Shown: piece after piece, positions 7,801-14,192 of the stretch
Layout: every line of letters starts with the position of its first letter
Position numbering within the stretch: position 1 is the stretch's first letter
Origin: CAZKFG01 sp964551985
Lineage (GTDB): Bacteria > Bacillota > Negativicutes > Acidaminococcales > JAISLQ01
Direction of reading: 5' to 3'
Length of the DNA stretch: 16,764 nucleotides
Assembly (NCBI GenBank): GCA_964551985.1
Contig: CAZKFG010000052.1
Location: 1 to 16,764 of the forward strand
The notes under the pieces: generated by a model
The model's input: the letters and a program-made list of their open reading frames with translations, nothing else
What the model was told of the DNA's origin: nothing
The model's database searches: none
Made by a program: the position numbers and the translations under genes

Positions 7801-9135
7801 ATCAAGAGCAAAGAGCAAAGAAAAAATAAAGACGATCAAATGGATTTGGTAGTGAAACTAGATAATGCTGATTTGAGCCTTTTGTCAAGTATTTTTCCTA
7901 CCCAAGTGGAATGGGGAATAGGACAGACGCAGGGGCAATTAACTGTCAAAGGTGATTTTGAAAATCCTAGTTATTTTGGCTCTGTTGCTGTCAATGATGG
8001 AACAATTAAGTTTAAGTATTTGAGGTATCCACTAACTAAAATTAATTTGAATGTTGCTCTAGCTGACAATAAAATAAAAATCAACAATTTAACAGCTAAT
8101 ATGGGCAAAGGAAATCTTAATGCTCAAGGTAGTGTTGATTTAAATGAAAGTATTGATTCGTCATATAATTTGAAGTTAAAAACAGATAAACTAGAAATAG
8201 TATCAGATATGTTTACAGGGCCTGTAAGTAGCGATCTTGAAATTAAACCACAAAAATCAAGACGAGGTTTTCGTCCGCTTTTGAAAGGGAATGTATTTTT
8301 AGATAATATTTTAATTAATTTACCAGTAGTGCCAGAGTTTGGTGATTCAAGTATGAACTTAGGTCTTGATGTAAAGGTTGATTTAGGCAATAAAGTGAAA
8401 TTGTATAACAAGTATCTTTATGATATGATGTTAGAAGGTAGTTTGCATATTACAGGTAATGCAAATTATACTAATATCGCTGGTGGTGTCAAAGTCAAAA
8501 AAGGTTCTATAAAATATCTTGGGACAGTGTTTTCTATTTCAGAGGCTAGTGCAGGGTTCCCAACACCAGGATCTATATTGCCTAATATTAAGCTTTCGGC
8601 AAACACTCAAATATCTACTTATAATGTATATGTATCCGTAAATGGACCCATAGAGCAAATGGATGTAAAGCTAACTTCCAATCCGCCTCTATCACAACAA
8701 GAAATTTTTCGCCTGATAACCTTAAAGAGTATTTCTACTACTGGTGATAATAGCACTATGACAGAAAATGATGTGAGAGGGCTTTTGCTTTCTGGTTTAC
8801 AAGCCACTTTTCTAGGTGACGTAGAAAACATTATAAAAAACACTTTAGGTCTAAGTGATTTTAGAACATATCAAGGTCAAATTATAAGTGGTATGGGTAT
8901 GCTCACGGACTCTATGTTTGTTCGTGATATGTCAGAAGCGCAAAAAGAACAATATAACGTTTATGTGAGCAAGTATATAACTGATAAGCTGCTACTTAGT
9001 TATACAACTAGTTTTGATAACAAATACAGAAAATTTGGTGTACAATATAAACTAAACAATCGATGGAGTGTAGGCAGCTCTGTAGATGAAGATAAGAAAA
9101 TATTTTATGGTATTGAGTACAAAGTATCTTTTTAG
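4804..9135 (+). CDS. tamB: TamB-like (AsmA/DUF490 family) inter-membrane bridge protein
   Basis: TamB proteins are very long periplasmic beta-taco tubes, anchored in the inner membrane and reaching the outer membrane, that carry phospholipids and/or help insert outer-membrane proteins. From ATG 4804 the protein has 1443 residues, somewhat longer than E. coli TamB (1259). An N-terminal anchor (KKRKILIL onward, about 2-25) is followed by over 1100 residues of repetitive short beta strands with recurrent NGQ, GKG and LDG turns. The conserved C-terminal TamB domain covers about the last 300 residues and includes SNPPLSQQEIFRLITL near 1290-1305; the chain ends in Phe. The gene can be read upstream to GTG 4738, but that start is inside the tolC terminator. 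No TamA is present; the partner is probably BamA, encoded about 1.3 kb downstream. The sigma gene follows after 20 bases. Confidence 0.92.
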   Translation: MKKRKILILSALIVALLIGIAYAALPNVLSAVKQQVLESAQKNIYGSLHLTDLRLTGLTQITIDNIQVKDAKEKPVFKTDFLCVNFSLFDLVFNYSDPIKAISKITLANKSQLFLSVNSDGTWNISNLIKLDDTQKPSFYALIAMNDLDLHLTTPHNKELLTISGEIDSAKNPFYQTDITIVQSNNKLRAKGKISLDGQGDLQITSNKIEALEFAKIAKATLGIDNLAGQIEKINFTWTNKKGQNIFDGDVVFNKLSGDYSLDGRDLHIVLDGKIKANANALNFNGFSVAINGQNVNVRGQLLLDEAIPVAKTLTLSSDSFDFSKIYPIDNYKGDFKFSVSLNGMLEKDLQALSVQGEFGFNNLKVDYWELSDAKIKFFSKDGQLFINQAQAKMFAGIVDINGQYNYKDNILVGNADFVNVDAGKLINNSDLSGFINSKIAFTGKPTLEDINIAITASSDKLAWRDIVLTNLNATAKHENNNTWLNDFSANVGKGTIAAQGKIINHIITGNISSGDLPIAEICKSFNLTGDGILNIKADVFGDIDNLSAKVDLMAEDATIEKQPIKQLSCNIVLQGKTVTINDLLAKMNYGAYLLNGTIDTSTNNGDLTLMSKAVRLEPIAALVIPDEKITGNMDSVIKIKGLLNNPLIDADISIYEASFRDNFIEKVQGKCTYQQGDFFLNDVKINFMQTKVVLDGKIDSKNILDLNFKGDNIRLESLPAYDGVKMFGGIDLNGSLTGNISKPIFNGQVGASEILLNNQMFNNIQGFAWSEGGVNNYFRISFTNGDGLYSLDASVDFAEKFAHGLLEIKNGDVSALTGVAGLNLDIDGRINGVLSLNEGGKRTGAKLIAQIEQAHVRGIGFESIDVNLYLHQNKLRINKLEAKQGEGKIVGLGSADFNGDLALELSGTKINAALLTAYMGNAFRLTGDLNFLIQVNGTAQNPSAVASLQISPGSINETTFDNLYGLCSLKNDVINVEQLFISKDVYKMSAYGKIPFDLIKSKEQRKNKDDQMDLVVKLDNADLSLLSSIFPTQVEWGIGQTQGQLTVKGDFENPSYFGSVAVNDGTIKFKYLRYPLTKINLNVALADNKIKINNLTANMGKGNLNAQGSVDLNESIDSSYNLKLKTDKLEIVSDMFTGPVSSDLEIKPQKSRRGFRPLLKGNVFLDNILINLPVVPEFGDSSMNLGLDVKVDLGNKVKLYNKYLYDMMLEGSLHITGNANYTNIAGGVKVKKGSIKYLGTVFSISEASAGFPTPGSILPNIKLSANTQISTYNVYVSVNGPIEQMDVKLTSNPPLSQQEIFRLITLKSISTTGDNSTMTENDVRGLLLSGLQATFLGDVENIIKNTLGLSDFRTYQGQIISGMGMLTDSMFVRDMSEAQKEQYNVYVSKYITDKLLLSYTTSFDNKYRKFGVQYKLNNRWSVGSSVDEDKKIFYGIEYKVSF

Positions 9136-9155
9136 ATTAGTTTTAAGGGAGTATT

Positions 9156-9788
9156 ATGTTCAAAAGATATTTAGAAGAATTGAAAAAAGTGAATATACTT
9201 TCTCTTGATGAAGAGATTTTGCTTTGGCAAAAATACTCTGATGGAGATCAAAGTGCTAGAAGTGAACTGATAATCTGCTATCAGCCATTAGTTTTTAAAA
9301 CCGCGATGAGTTTTAATCTACCATCTGAGCAAGCTTTAGAACTTATCCAAGAAGGAACTGTTGGTCTGATAGAAGCAGTAGAGACCTTTGACTATAAAAA
9401 GAAAGTAGCTTTTAGTTTATTTTCTATTCACAGAATAAGAGGTAGAATGCTTGATTATTTAAAAAGTACTTGTGATAAAAAATCGCTTTCTTTGGATTTT
9501 CCAATATCTGACAAAAATATTTTATCTGATTTAATTGTAGATAAAAGCGCTGGACCAGAGGAATTGATTGAAGAGAATTTTCTTCAGCAAAAAGTAAATC
9601 AAATGATTAATAGATTACCAGAAAAAGAGCAAAAAGTTTTGCAAGGACTTTATATTGAGCAACTATCTGCTTGTGATATGGCCAAAACAATCAATGTCAG
9701 TCAAACACATATATATAGATTGCAAAAAAAAGCTGTAAAAAGAATTAGAGGGATGCTGTCAAAATTTATTCACGACATTAAAATGTGA
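9156..9788 (+). CDS. Sigma-70 family RNA polymerase sigma factor (alternative sigma)
   Basis: The protein has 210 residues with a recognisable sigma-70 layout. Residues 1-45 resemble region 1.2/2.1 (YLEELKKVNILSLDEEILLW at 5-24). Region 2.2-2.4 follows at about 60-103, with LIQEGTVGLIEAVETFDY at 63-80 and FSIHRIRGRMLDYL at 89-102, which should contact the -10 element. A reduced linker (104-145) replaces a full region 3. Region 4 (146-200) contains a helix-turn-helix at about 171-195. It is too short for a housekeeping sigma and looks like a FliA/SigB-type group 3 factor. AAGGGAG at 9145-9151 sits four bases before ATG. It lies between tamB and bamA, so control of outer-membrane genes is an attractive inference, but no non-consensus promoter recurring in the window was found to prove it. 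Confidence 0.9.
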   Translation: MFKRYLEELKKVNILSLDEEILLWQKYSDGDQSARSELIICYQPLVFKTAMSFNLPSEQALELIQEGTVGLIEAVETFDYKKKVAFSLFSIHRIRGRMLDYLKSTCDKKSLSLDFPISDKNILSDLIVDKSAGPEELIEENFLQQKVNQMINRLPEKEQKVLQGLYIEQLSACDMAKTINVSQTHIYRLQKKAVKRIRGMLSKFIHDIKM

Positions 9789-9911
9789 AAAATGAAGAAA
9801 ACAAGTGCATTTAGAACTTTAATGCTAAATAATATATTTTAAATGGATATTTTGAGCAAATATAAAGTATTTTGTGAGGATAAAAAAAGTTTTTTGGGTA
9901 GATTATAATTC

Positions 9912-9928
9912 AGAGGTGTTTAGCATTG
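9912..9928 (+). promoter_or_regulatory. Ribosome binding site that fixes a TTG start
   Basis: AGAGGTG at 9912-9918 lies seven bases before TTG 9926. The next in-frame ATG (9944) has only A-rich sequence without a GG core in front of it. Confidence 0.6.
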
Positions 9929-10429
9929 GAAACTCAAAAAGTAATGTGTAATAAAATACTTGCAATTAAAAATTGGTTAACTCGTGCTGAGGAGAATTTT
10001 AATAACCAAAATAACTTACAAGGTGAAATAAATTTACTTTTGGCACAAGCGGAAATGGAACATTTAAAAGAAAAGAAAAAAATTAATCTTAAAAAATATA
10101 TATTGATAAATATAGTCGCTTTAATTTTACTAACAAGTGGGATCATATATTTAAAAGATGATATTTTTGCACATCGAATTGTGAAATTTGAAAAAAATGA
10201 ACGACAAGAGCAAAAAAATGATATAATAAATAAGGTTGAGCAAAAATTGCCACAAAATGCAGTCGTTGTGCAAACACAAAACTTGGTAGTGGATCGTCAA
10301 AAACAAACAATAATAGCAAAAGATGCTAAAGAGCCTTTGAATGATAAGATTATCAGTACAATTATCACAGACCAACAGAAACAAGATTTAGTACGTATGG
10401 CGGGTAAAGTATTGCGTAGCAATAATTAA
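9926..10429 (+). CDS. Single-pass membrane protein of unknown function, possible anti-sigma candidate
   Basis: I do not recognise this 167-residue protein. Residues 1-57 are hydrophilic and helical (NWLTRAEENFNNQNNLQGE at 16-34) and end in a lysine cluster (49-57). A single membrane helix spans about 58-76, and about 90 polar Gln/Lys-rich residues follow. The positive-inside pattern puts the N-terminus in the cytoplasm and the C-terminus outside. It follows the sigma gene after 137 bases and precedes bamA by 33 bases with no terminator between, so it is probably co-transcribed with bamA. A cytosolic helical head, one membrane helix and an external tail beside a sigma gene is the layout of membrane anti-sigma factors; this is inference, since no known anti-sigma motif (such as the zinc-binding HxxxCxxC) is visible. 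A structural role at the Bam/Tam machinery is the alternative. Confidence 0.75.
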   Translation: METQKVMCNKILAIKNWLTRAEENFNNQNNLQGEINLLLAQAEMEHLKEKKKINLKKYILINIVALILLTSGIIYLKDDIFAHRIVKFEKNERQEQKNDIINKVEQKLPQNAVVVQTQNLVVDRQKQTIIAKDAKEPLNDKIISTIITDQQKQDLVRMAGKVLRSNN

Positions 10430-10462
10430 TATATAAACAACAGATAAATTTTGGAGGTATGA

Positions 10463-12283
10463 ATGAGTAGGAGTAAGAGCTTAAGTAAAATGATACTTGT
10501 CTTGAGTACTATTTTGCTGTTTACAACAAGTGCATTTGCTCAAGAGGTAAAGCAAGAAAATTCTTCTAAAGAACAAACTTTAGATGTGCCAAAAAAATTA
10601 GAACAGGTAGCAGAACCTATTAAGGCAACAGTGGTTGAGGAAAACCAAGCTGTTGATAAAACTGTGACTCAAGTGGTTGTTGTTGGTAGCAAAAATGTCC
10701 CTGTGGATAGTTTTGAGCAGCTGTTTAGGGTAAAGCCTGGAGCTACTTTGACTATTGAAAACGTAAATCAGGATTTACAAATGATTTATGAGACAGGCTG
10801 GTTTTATGATGTTCAAGCTCGTTACAGCAGTGTTCCAGAAGGCATAAGAGTAGAATATGTAGTCAATGAAAATCCTATTTTGAAAAAAGTGGAGATAGTT
10901 GGTTGTACGATATATTCTGATAATCTTTTAAAAAGGCTTTTAGGTTTAGAAGATAATCAAGTAATTAATAGTAAGAAATTAAGTGAAGGTGCTAGAGCCA
11001 TAGAGGCAGCATATAATCGTGACGGATATATTTTAGCTCGTGTTAGTGACATAAATATGCAACCTGATGGAATGATGAAGGTATCAATTAACGAAGGCGT
11101 TATAGAAGGATTTGTTGTAAAAGGTAACAAAAAAACTAAAGATTATGTAATTTTAAGAGAGTTAAAGTTATATAAAGATGAGCCATTTAATGTAAATGAC
11201 GCTCGTCGTAGTATGCAAAAAGTTTATAACTTGGGATATTTTGAAGATGTAAATATAAAATTAAATCCAGGTCGCAATCCAAATGGCGCTGAAGTAGAAG
11301 TTAGCGTTGTTGAAATGTCGACAGGGACATTTGGTATTGGCGCTGGCTATAGTGATGCTGATGGTATCATCGGTATGATAATGATTGGTGATAAAAACTT
11401 TCGTGGAATTGGCGATAAAATAAATCTTCGCTGGGAATTCGGTGGAGCAAATAATAAAAACTATGACTTTTTATATCAACGTCCGTGGCTTGATAGTAAA
11501 GCTACAGCAATTGGCTTTAACATTTATGATGTGACACATAAATATGAAGAACTAGATGATTTTGGCAATGATAAAGCTTATTATGATAGAAGAAGAAAAG
11601 GCGTAGAAGTTACTTTGTCTAGACCAGAAAACGACTATATTACAAATGCTATTTCTTTAAGACATAGAAATGATATTTATGTAAAACCAGTAGAGCGAGA
11701 TCACAACCAATACTATGAAGCAAATCCTTGGGCAATACCCGATAGTTTTGGTAAAACAAATAGTGTTGTTTTAACAAGATACGTTGATACAAGAGATAAT
11801 ATCTACAATCCAACACGTGGCAACTATGCCCAATTTCAAGGCGAATTTGCTGGATTTATGGGTGGAGATTTTAGCTTTAATAAATATTTTGTTGAAGCTC
11901 GTACATACTATCCAATGACAACAAATAAAGTGCTTGCTTTTAGAGCTGTTGCAGGGTATGCTACAGGGAAAATGCCAGTTAGCCAAAGGTTTTCTATAGG
12001 TGGAGATACTTATCTACGTGGCTATAAAGATGATAGATTTTATGGTTACAAAATGATAGCTGGTACTGCTGAATATAGATTCCCAATGACCAAAAACTTT
12101 CAAGGAGTACTATTTACTGATGCTGGCTATGCTTGGGAAAAAGGTAGAAGTGTTAATCTTGGCGATATAGAATATGGTTATGGTGTTGGACTTAGAATAA
12201 ATTCACCACTTGGACCAATAAAATTAGACTATGCTTATGGTGATAAATGGCGTATACACTTTAGCTTTGGTGGGCAATTCTAA
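10463..12283 (+). CDS. bamA: BamA / Omp85 outer-membrane assembly protein with three POTRA domains
   Basis: BamA inserts and folds beta-barrel proteins into the outer membrane. A Sec signal peptide (1-26, AFA before Gln27) and a Gln/Glu/Lys-rich linker (27-66) precede three POTRA domains at about 68-138, 139-212 and 213-286. A 16-strand-type barrel follows (288-606). The conserved loop-6 motif appears as LRGY at 518-521, and the chain ends in Phe. E. coli BamA has 810 residues and five POTRAs, so this is a short Omp85 (606 residues). The start is supported by GGAGGT (10453-10458), four bases before the ATG. The three OmpH-type chaperone genes nearby and tamB upstream agree with a BamA role. 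TamA is a less likely alternative: it also has three POTRAs, but a diderm needs BamA and this is the chaperone-linked copy. Confidence 0.93.
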   Translation: MSRSKSLSKMILVLSTILLFTTSAFAQEVKQENSSKEQTLDVPKKLEQVAEPIKATVVEENQAVDKTVTQVVVVGSKNVPVDSFEQLFRVKPGATLTIENVNQDLQMIYETGWFYDVQARYSSVPEGIRVEYVVNENPILKKVEIVGCTIYSDNLLKRLLGLEDNQVINSKKLSEGARAIEAAYNRDGYILARVSDINMQPDGMMKVSINEGVIEGFVVKGNKKTKDYVILRELKLYKDEPFNVNDARRSMQKVYNLGYFEDVNIKLNPGRNPNGAEVEVSVVEMSTGTFGIGAGYSDADGIIGMIMIGDKNFRGIGDKINLRWEFGGANNKNYDFLYQRPWLDSKATAIGFNIYDVTHKYEELDDFGNDKAYYDRRRKGVEVTLSRPENDYITNAISLRHRNDIYVKPVERDHNQYYEANPWAIPDSFGKTNSVVLTRYVDTRDNIYNPTRGNYAQFQGEFAGFMGGDFSFNKYFVEARTYYPMTTNKVLAFRAVAGYATGKMPVSQRFSIGGDTYLRGYKDDRFYGYKMIAGTAEYRFPMTKNFQGVLFTDAGYAWEKGRSVNLGDIEYGYGVGLRINSPLGPIKLDYAYGDKWRIHFSFGGQF

Positions 12284-12301
12284 AAAATATCGGAGAACAG
12301 T

Positions 12302-13582
12302 ATGAGAAAAGTTTTTGTTAAAACATTACAAGTACTGTTGCTTATACTTGTGATGCCTGCAGGCAATGTTTTTGCTAACGAACAAATCCAAACTGTAGCA
12401 GCCAATGTTATTGATACTACAAACAGTGCAAGTCAAAGCATTCTACAACGCATGTCTGATAGCATTACTGTTGTTGCAGAACAGGTATTGGTGGGGAAAA
12501 AAATTAATGTTGTTGAACAAAACAAATCTATTTATACATCTGTATTGTTTGATTTGAGTAATAGAATTTTTTCAGGATATGATACAGAAAAAATAACTAT
12601 ATCAAATAATGAAAATATGCAAATTACTGTCTATGTCAAGCCTTGGTCAAATACTGTTAAAGATGTAAAAATTAATCTTTATTTATCTGGAATGGATAAA
12701 TTATGGGAAGATTTGCTTCAAGAACAAATAACTGATTTAAAATTGCATGCACAGAAAATCTTGCAAGGAGCCAGTGCAGATGCAGTCGATTGGGCAGGCA
12801 TATTAGTAAAAAACTATATAACTAAAACTGTTCAAAATACAATGCCGTATTTTAAAGCTACAGTAGATGTCAACATGGATAATGGAGTAAATGTAGATAT
12901 AATTCTTGTTCCGGTTGGCAATATTGTTACAGATATAAACTATGAATTTTATTCTAAAACAATGCCAGCAGTTGTTTTGATTAAGCCCAAACAAAATATT
13001 GCAAATTATGCAGAAAAACTACGTGGTTTACCTGTAGAATTTTTAGCTCAGCACAAAGAAAAAATACAAGAAAAATTAAATACCTACATTTTACAACAAC
13101 AAATTTTTAAAGATTTCAAACTCTCGGCTAATGTACAAATAGTGCCTAAAACCAAACCGGATATTATAATTAACGTAGAATCTGTCAGATATAAAATATG
13201 GTTTGAAGGTTATATAGATTTAGGTAAAGATAGCGATGAATTCTCTGGCAGAGCTCATTTAGGTAAAAAAATATCTATTAAAGATGAAATATTTACAGAG
13301 ATAACACTATACCCGGAAAATGCGAAATGGCACTTTGACTTTGGATTGGCAAGGCATTGGAAAAATACTAGTTTTAGTTTTCTTTATAGACCTTCAGATG
13401 ATGATAAAATCTTGAGACTAGAACAAAATTTTTTAAAAAATTGGCAGATAAGACTAGAAAAATATGATAAAATAAACAGGCTAGAATTTGCCTTAAGATA
13501 TAGAATACACGAATTTTTAGCTGCTGAAATTGTTTTTGGCAAAAATAAAGAGAATTATTTTAGATTAGTAGGAAATATTTAG
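12302..13582 (+). CDS. Exported repeat protein with beta-rich C-terminus, unknown function
   Basis: I do not recognise this 426-residue protein. An N-terminal signal peptide (1-25, VFA before Asn26) shows that it leaves the cytoplasm. Residues about 78-310 seem to hold three diverged copies of one unit: a helix, then two or three strands. Comparable strand pairs are MQITVYVKPWSNTVKDVKI (106-124), VNVDIILVPVGNIVTDINY (196-214) and a third near 286-306. The last 125 residues (about 300-426) alternate strands and turns rich in aromatics, such as WHFDFGLARHW (343-353) and FSFLYRP (358-364), resembling a small barrel or beta sandwich. CGGAGAA at 12291-12297 supports the start, 18 bases after the bamA stop, so the two genes are almost certainly co-transcribed. 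A periplasmic or outer-membrane accessory to BamA is the best guess. The helix-strand-strand units recall POTRA domains, but that is only a visual resemblance. Confidence 0.8.
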   Translation: MRKVFVKTLQVLLLILVMPAGNVFANEQIQTVAANVIDTTNSASQSILQRMSDSITVVAEQVLVGKKINVVEQNKSIYTSVLFDLSNRIFSGYDTEKITISNNENMQITVYVKPWSNTVKDVKINLYLSGMDKLWEDLLQEQITDLKLHAQKILQGASADAVDWAGILVKNYITKTVQNTMPYFKATVDVNMDNGVNVDIILVPVGNIVTDINYEFYSKTMPAVVLIKPKQNIANYAEKLRGLPVEFLAQHKEKIQEKLNTYILQQQIFKDFKLSANVQIVPKTKPDIIINVESVRYKIWFEGYIDLGKDSDEFSGRAHLGKKISIKDEIFTEITLYPENAKWHFDFGLARHWKNTSFSFLYRPSDDDKILRLEQNFLKNWQIRLEKYDKINRLEFALRYRIHEFLAAEIVFGKNKENYFRLVGNI

Positions 13583-13591
13583 TTTTATCTG

Positions 13592-13620
13592 TTGAAAAAA
13601 CAGCTTTAAGCTGTTATAAT
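13592..13620 (+). promoter_or_regulatory. Extended -10 promoter of skp/ompH
   Basis: TTGAAA (13592-13597), a 17-base spacer and TATAAT (13615-13620) form a near-perfect promoter. TG at 13612-13613 also gives an extended -10. The ribosome site AAAGGAG (13638-13644) and the ATG at 13656 follow. Confidence 0.88.
13599..13615. promoter_or_regulatory. Candidate operator: perfect 17-bp palindrome inside the skp promoter spacer
   Basis: AACAGCTT (13599-13606), a central T, and AAGCTGTT (13608-13615) form a perfect 8+1+8 palindrome that ends on the first base of the -10 box and fills the promoter spacer. A dimeric regulator bound here would block RNA polymerase. As RNA it could form only a 6-bp hairpin with no following U-run, so a terminator for the preceding gene is a weaker explanation. 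Confidence 0.55.
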
Positions 13621-13655
13621 TAACTTCATAAAATTTTAAAGGAGTAGGTTTAAAA

Positions 13656-14126
13656 ATGAAAAATACAAACAGAGAAAAAATGAAAATTGTAGCCTTAGTC
13701 GTAGTTGCTTTTTTTGCACTCGGTATAGTAGGTCTTGCTTTAACACAATCACAAGTAGTATCAGCAGCACCAGCCGCTAAAGATTCTGCTATTGGCTATA
13801 TAAATGTTACTAAAGCTTTACAAGCTCATCCAGATTCTGAAAATGTAGGTAAAACAATGCAAGCAGAAGGACAAGCTGCACAAAAAGAATTTGAAGAAAA
13901 AAGCAAAGGTATGAACGACCAACAAAAACAAGAGTACTACATGCAACTTAGTCAAAGACTACAACAAAAACAAGCAGAGTTAATGGATGCAGTTCTTGTG
14001 AAAATTGAAGAATCTGTAAAAAAAGTAGCTCAAGCAAAAGGTTTGACAGTAGTTGTAAATGCTAACACAGTTGTCTATGGCGGTGTGGATATTACAGACG
14101 ACGTAATAAAAGCATTCGGAAAATAA
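13656..14126 (+). CDS. skp: Skp/OmpH-family periplasmic chaperone
   Basis: Skp trimers hold unfolded outer-membrane proteins in the periplasm and deliver them to BamA. The 156-residue length matches E. coli Skp (about 161). A signal sequence or anchor (1-37, VSA before Ala38) precedes the first strand, IGYINVTKAL (46-55). A long charged coiled coil follows (about 60-128; FEEKSKGMNDQQKQEYY within it). The C-terminal strands TVVVNANTVVYGGVDITDDV (131-150) complete the OmpH fold. AAAGGAG lies eleven bases before ATG 13656, slightly long, but the alternative ATG at 13680 has no ribosome site. Unlike the two paralogues downstream it has no lipobox cysteine, so it should be soluble or N-terminally anchored. 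It is flanked by its own promoter and terminator. Confidence 0.92.
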   Translation: MKNTNREKMKIVALVVVAFFALGIVGLALTQSQVVSAAPAAKDSAIGYINVTKALQAHPDSENVGKTMQAEGQAAQKEFEEKSKGMNDQQKQEYYMQLSQRLQQKQAELMDAVLVKIEESVKKVAQAKGLTVVVNANTVVYGGVDITDDVIKAFGK

Positions 14127-14134
14127 AACTTAAG

Positions 14135-14171
14135 TTAGCGAAAAGACCCGTTAACGGGTCTTTTTTGCTAA
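14135..14171 (+). terminator. Terminator between skp/ompH and the long OmpH-like lipoprotein
   Basis: AAAAGACCCG (14141-14150) pairs with CGGGTCTTTT (14155-14164) around a TTAA loop. Outer pairs TTAGC/GCTAA extend the stem with one bulge and one wobble. T6 (14161-14166) is the 3' arm and tail. It starts eight bases after the skp stop. Confidence 0.88.
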
Positions 14172-14192
14172 AATCTAGCAGGAGGTAAGAAG

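Noticed and set aside
8124..8411. Minus-strand open frame within tamB
   Set aside because: Its frame is a shadow of the long TamB coding region, with no recognisable protein features; the same holds for the other minus-strand frames in this gene.
9904..9909. TATAAT as a -10 box for the membrane-protein gene
   Set aside because: No -35 lies at a suitable distance, and transcription would start within the ribosome site at 9912-9918.
13599..13621. Terminator hairpin for the gene ending at 13582
   Set aside because: The 6-bp hairpin is not followed by a U-run, and the palindrome lies exactly within a promoter spacer, so an operator explains it better.
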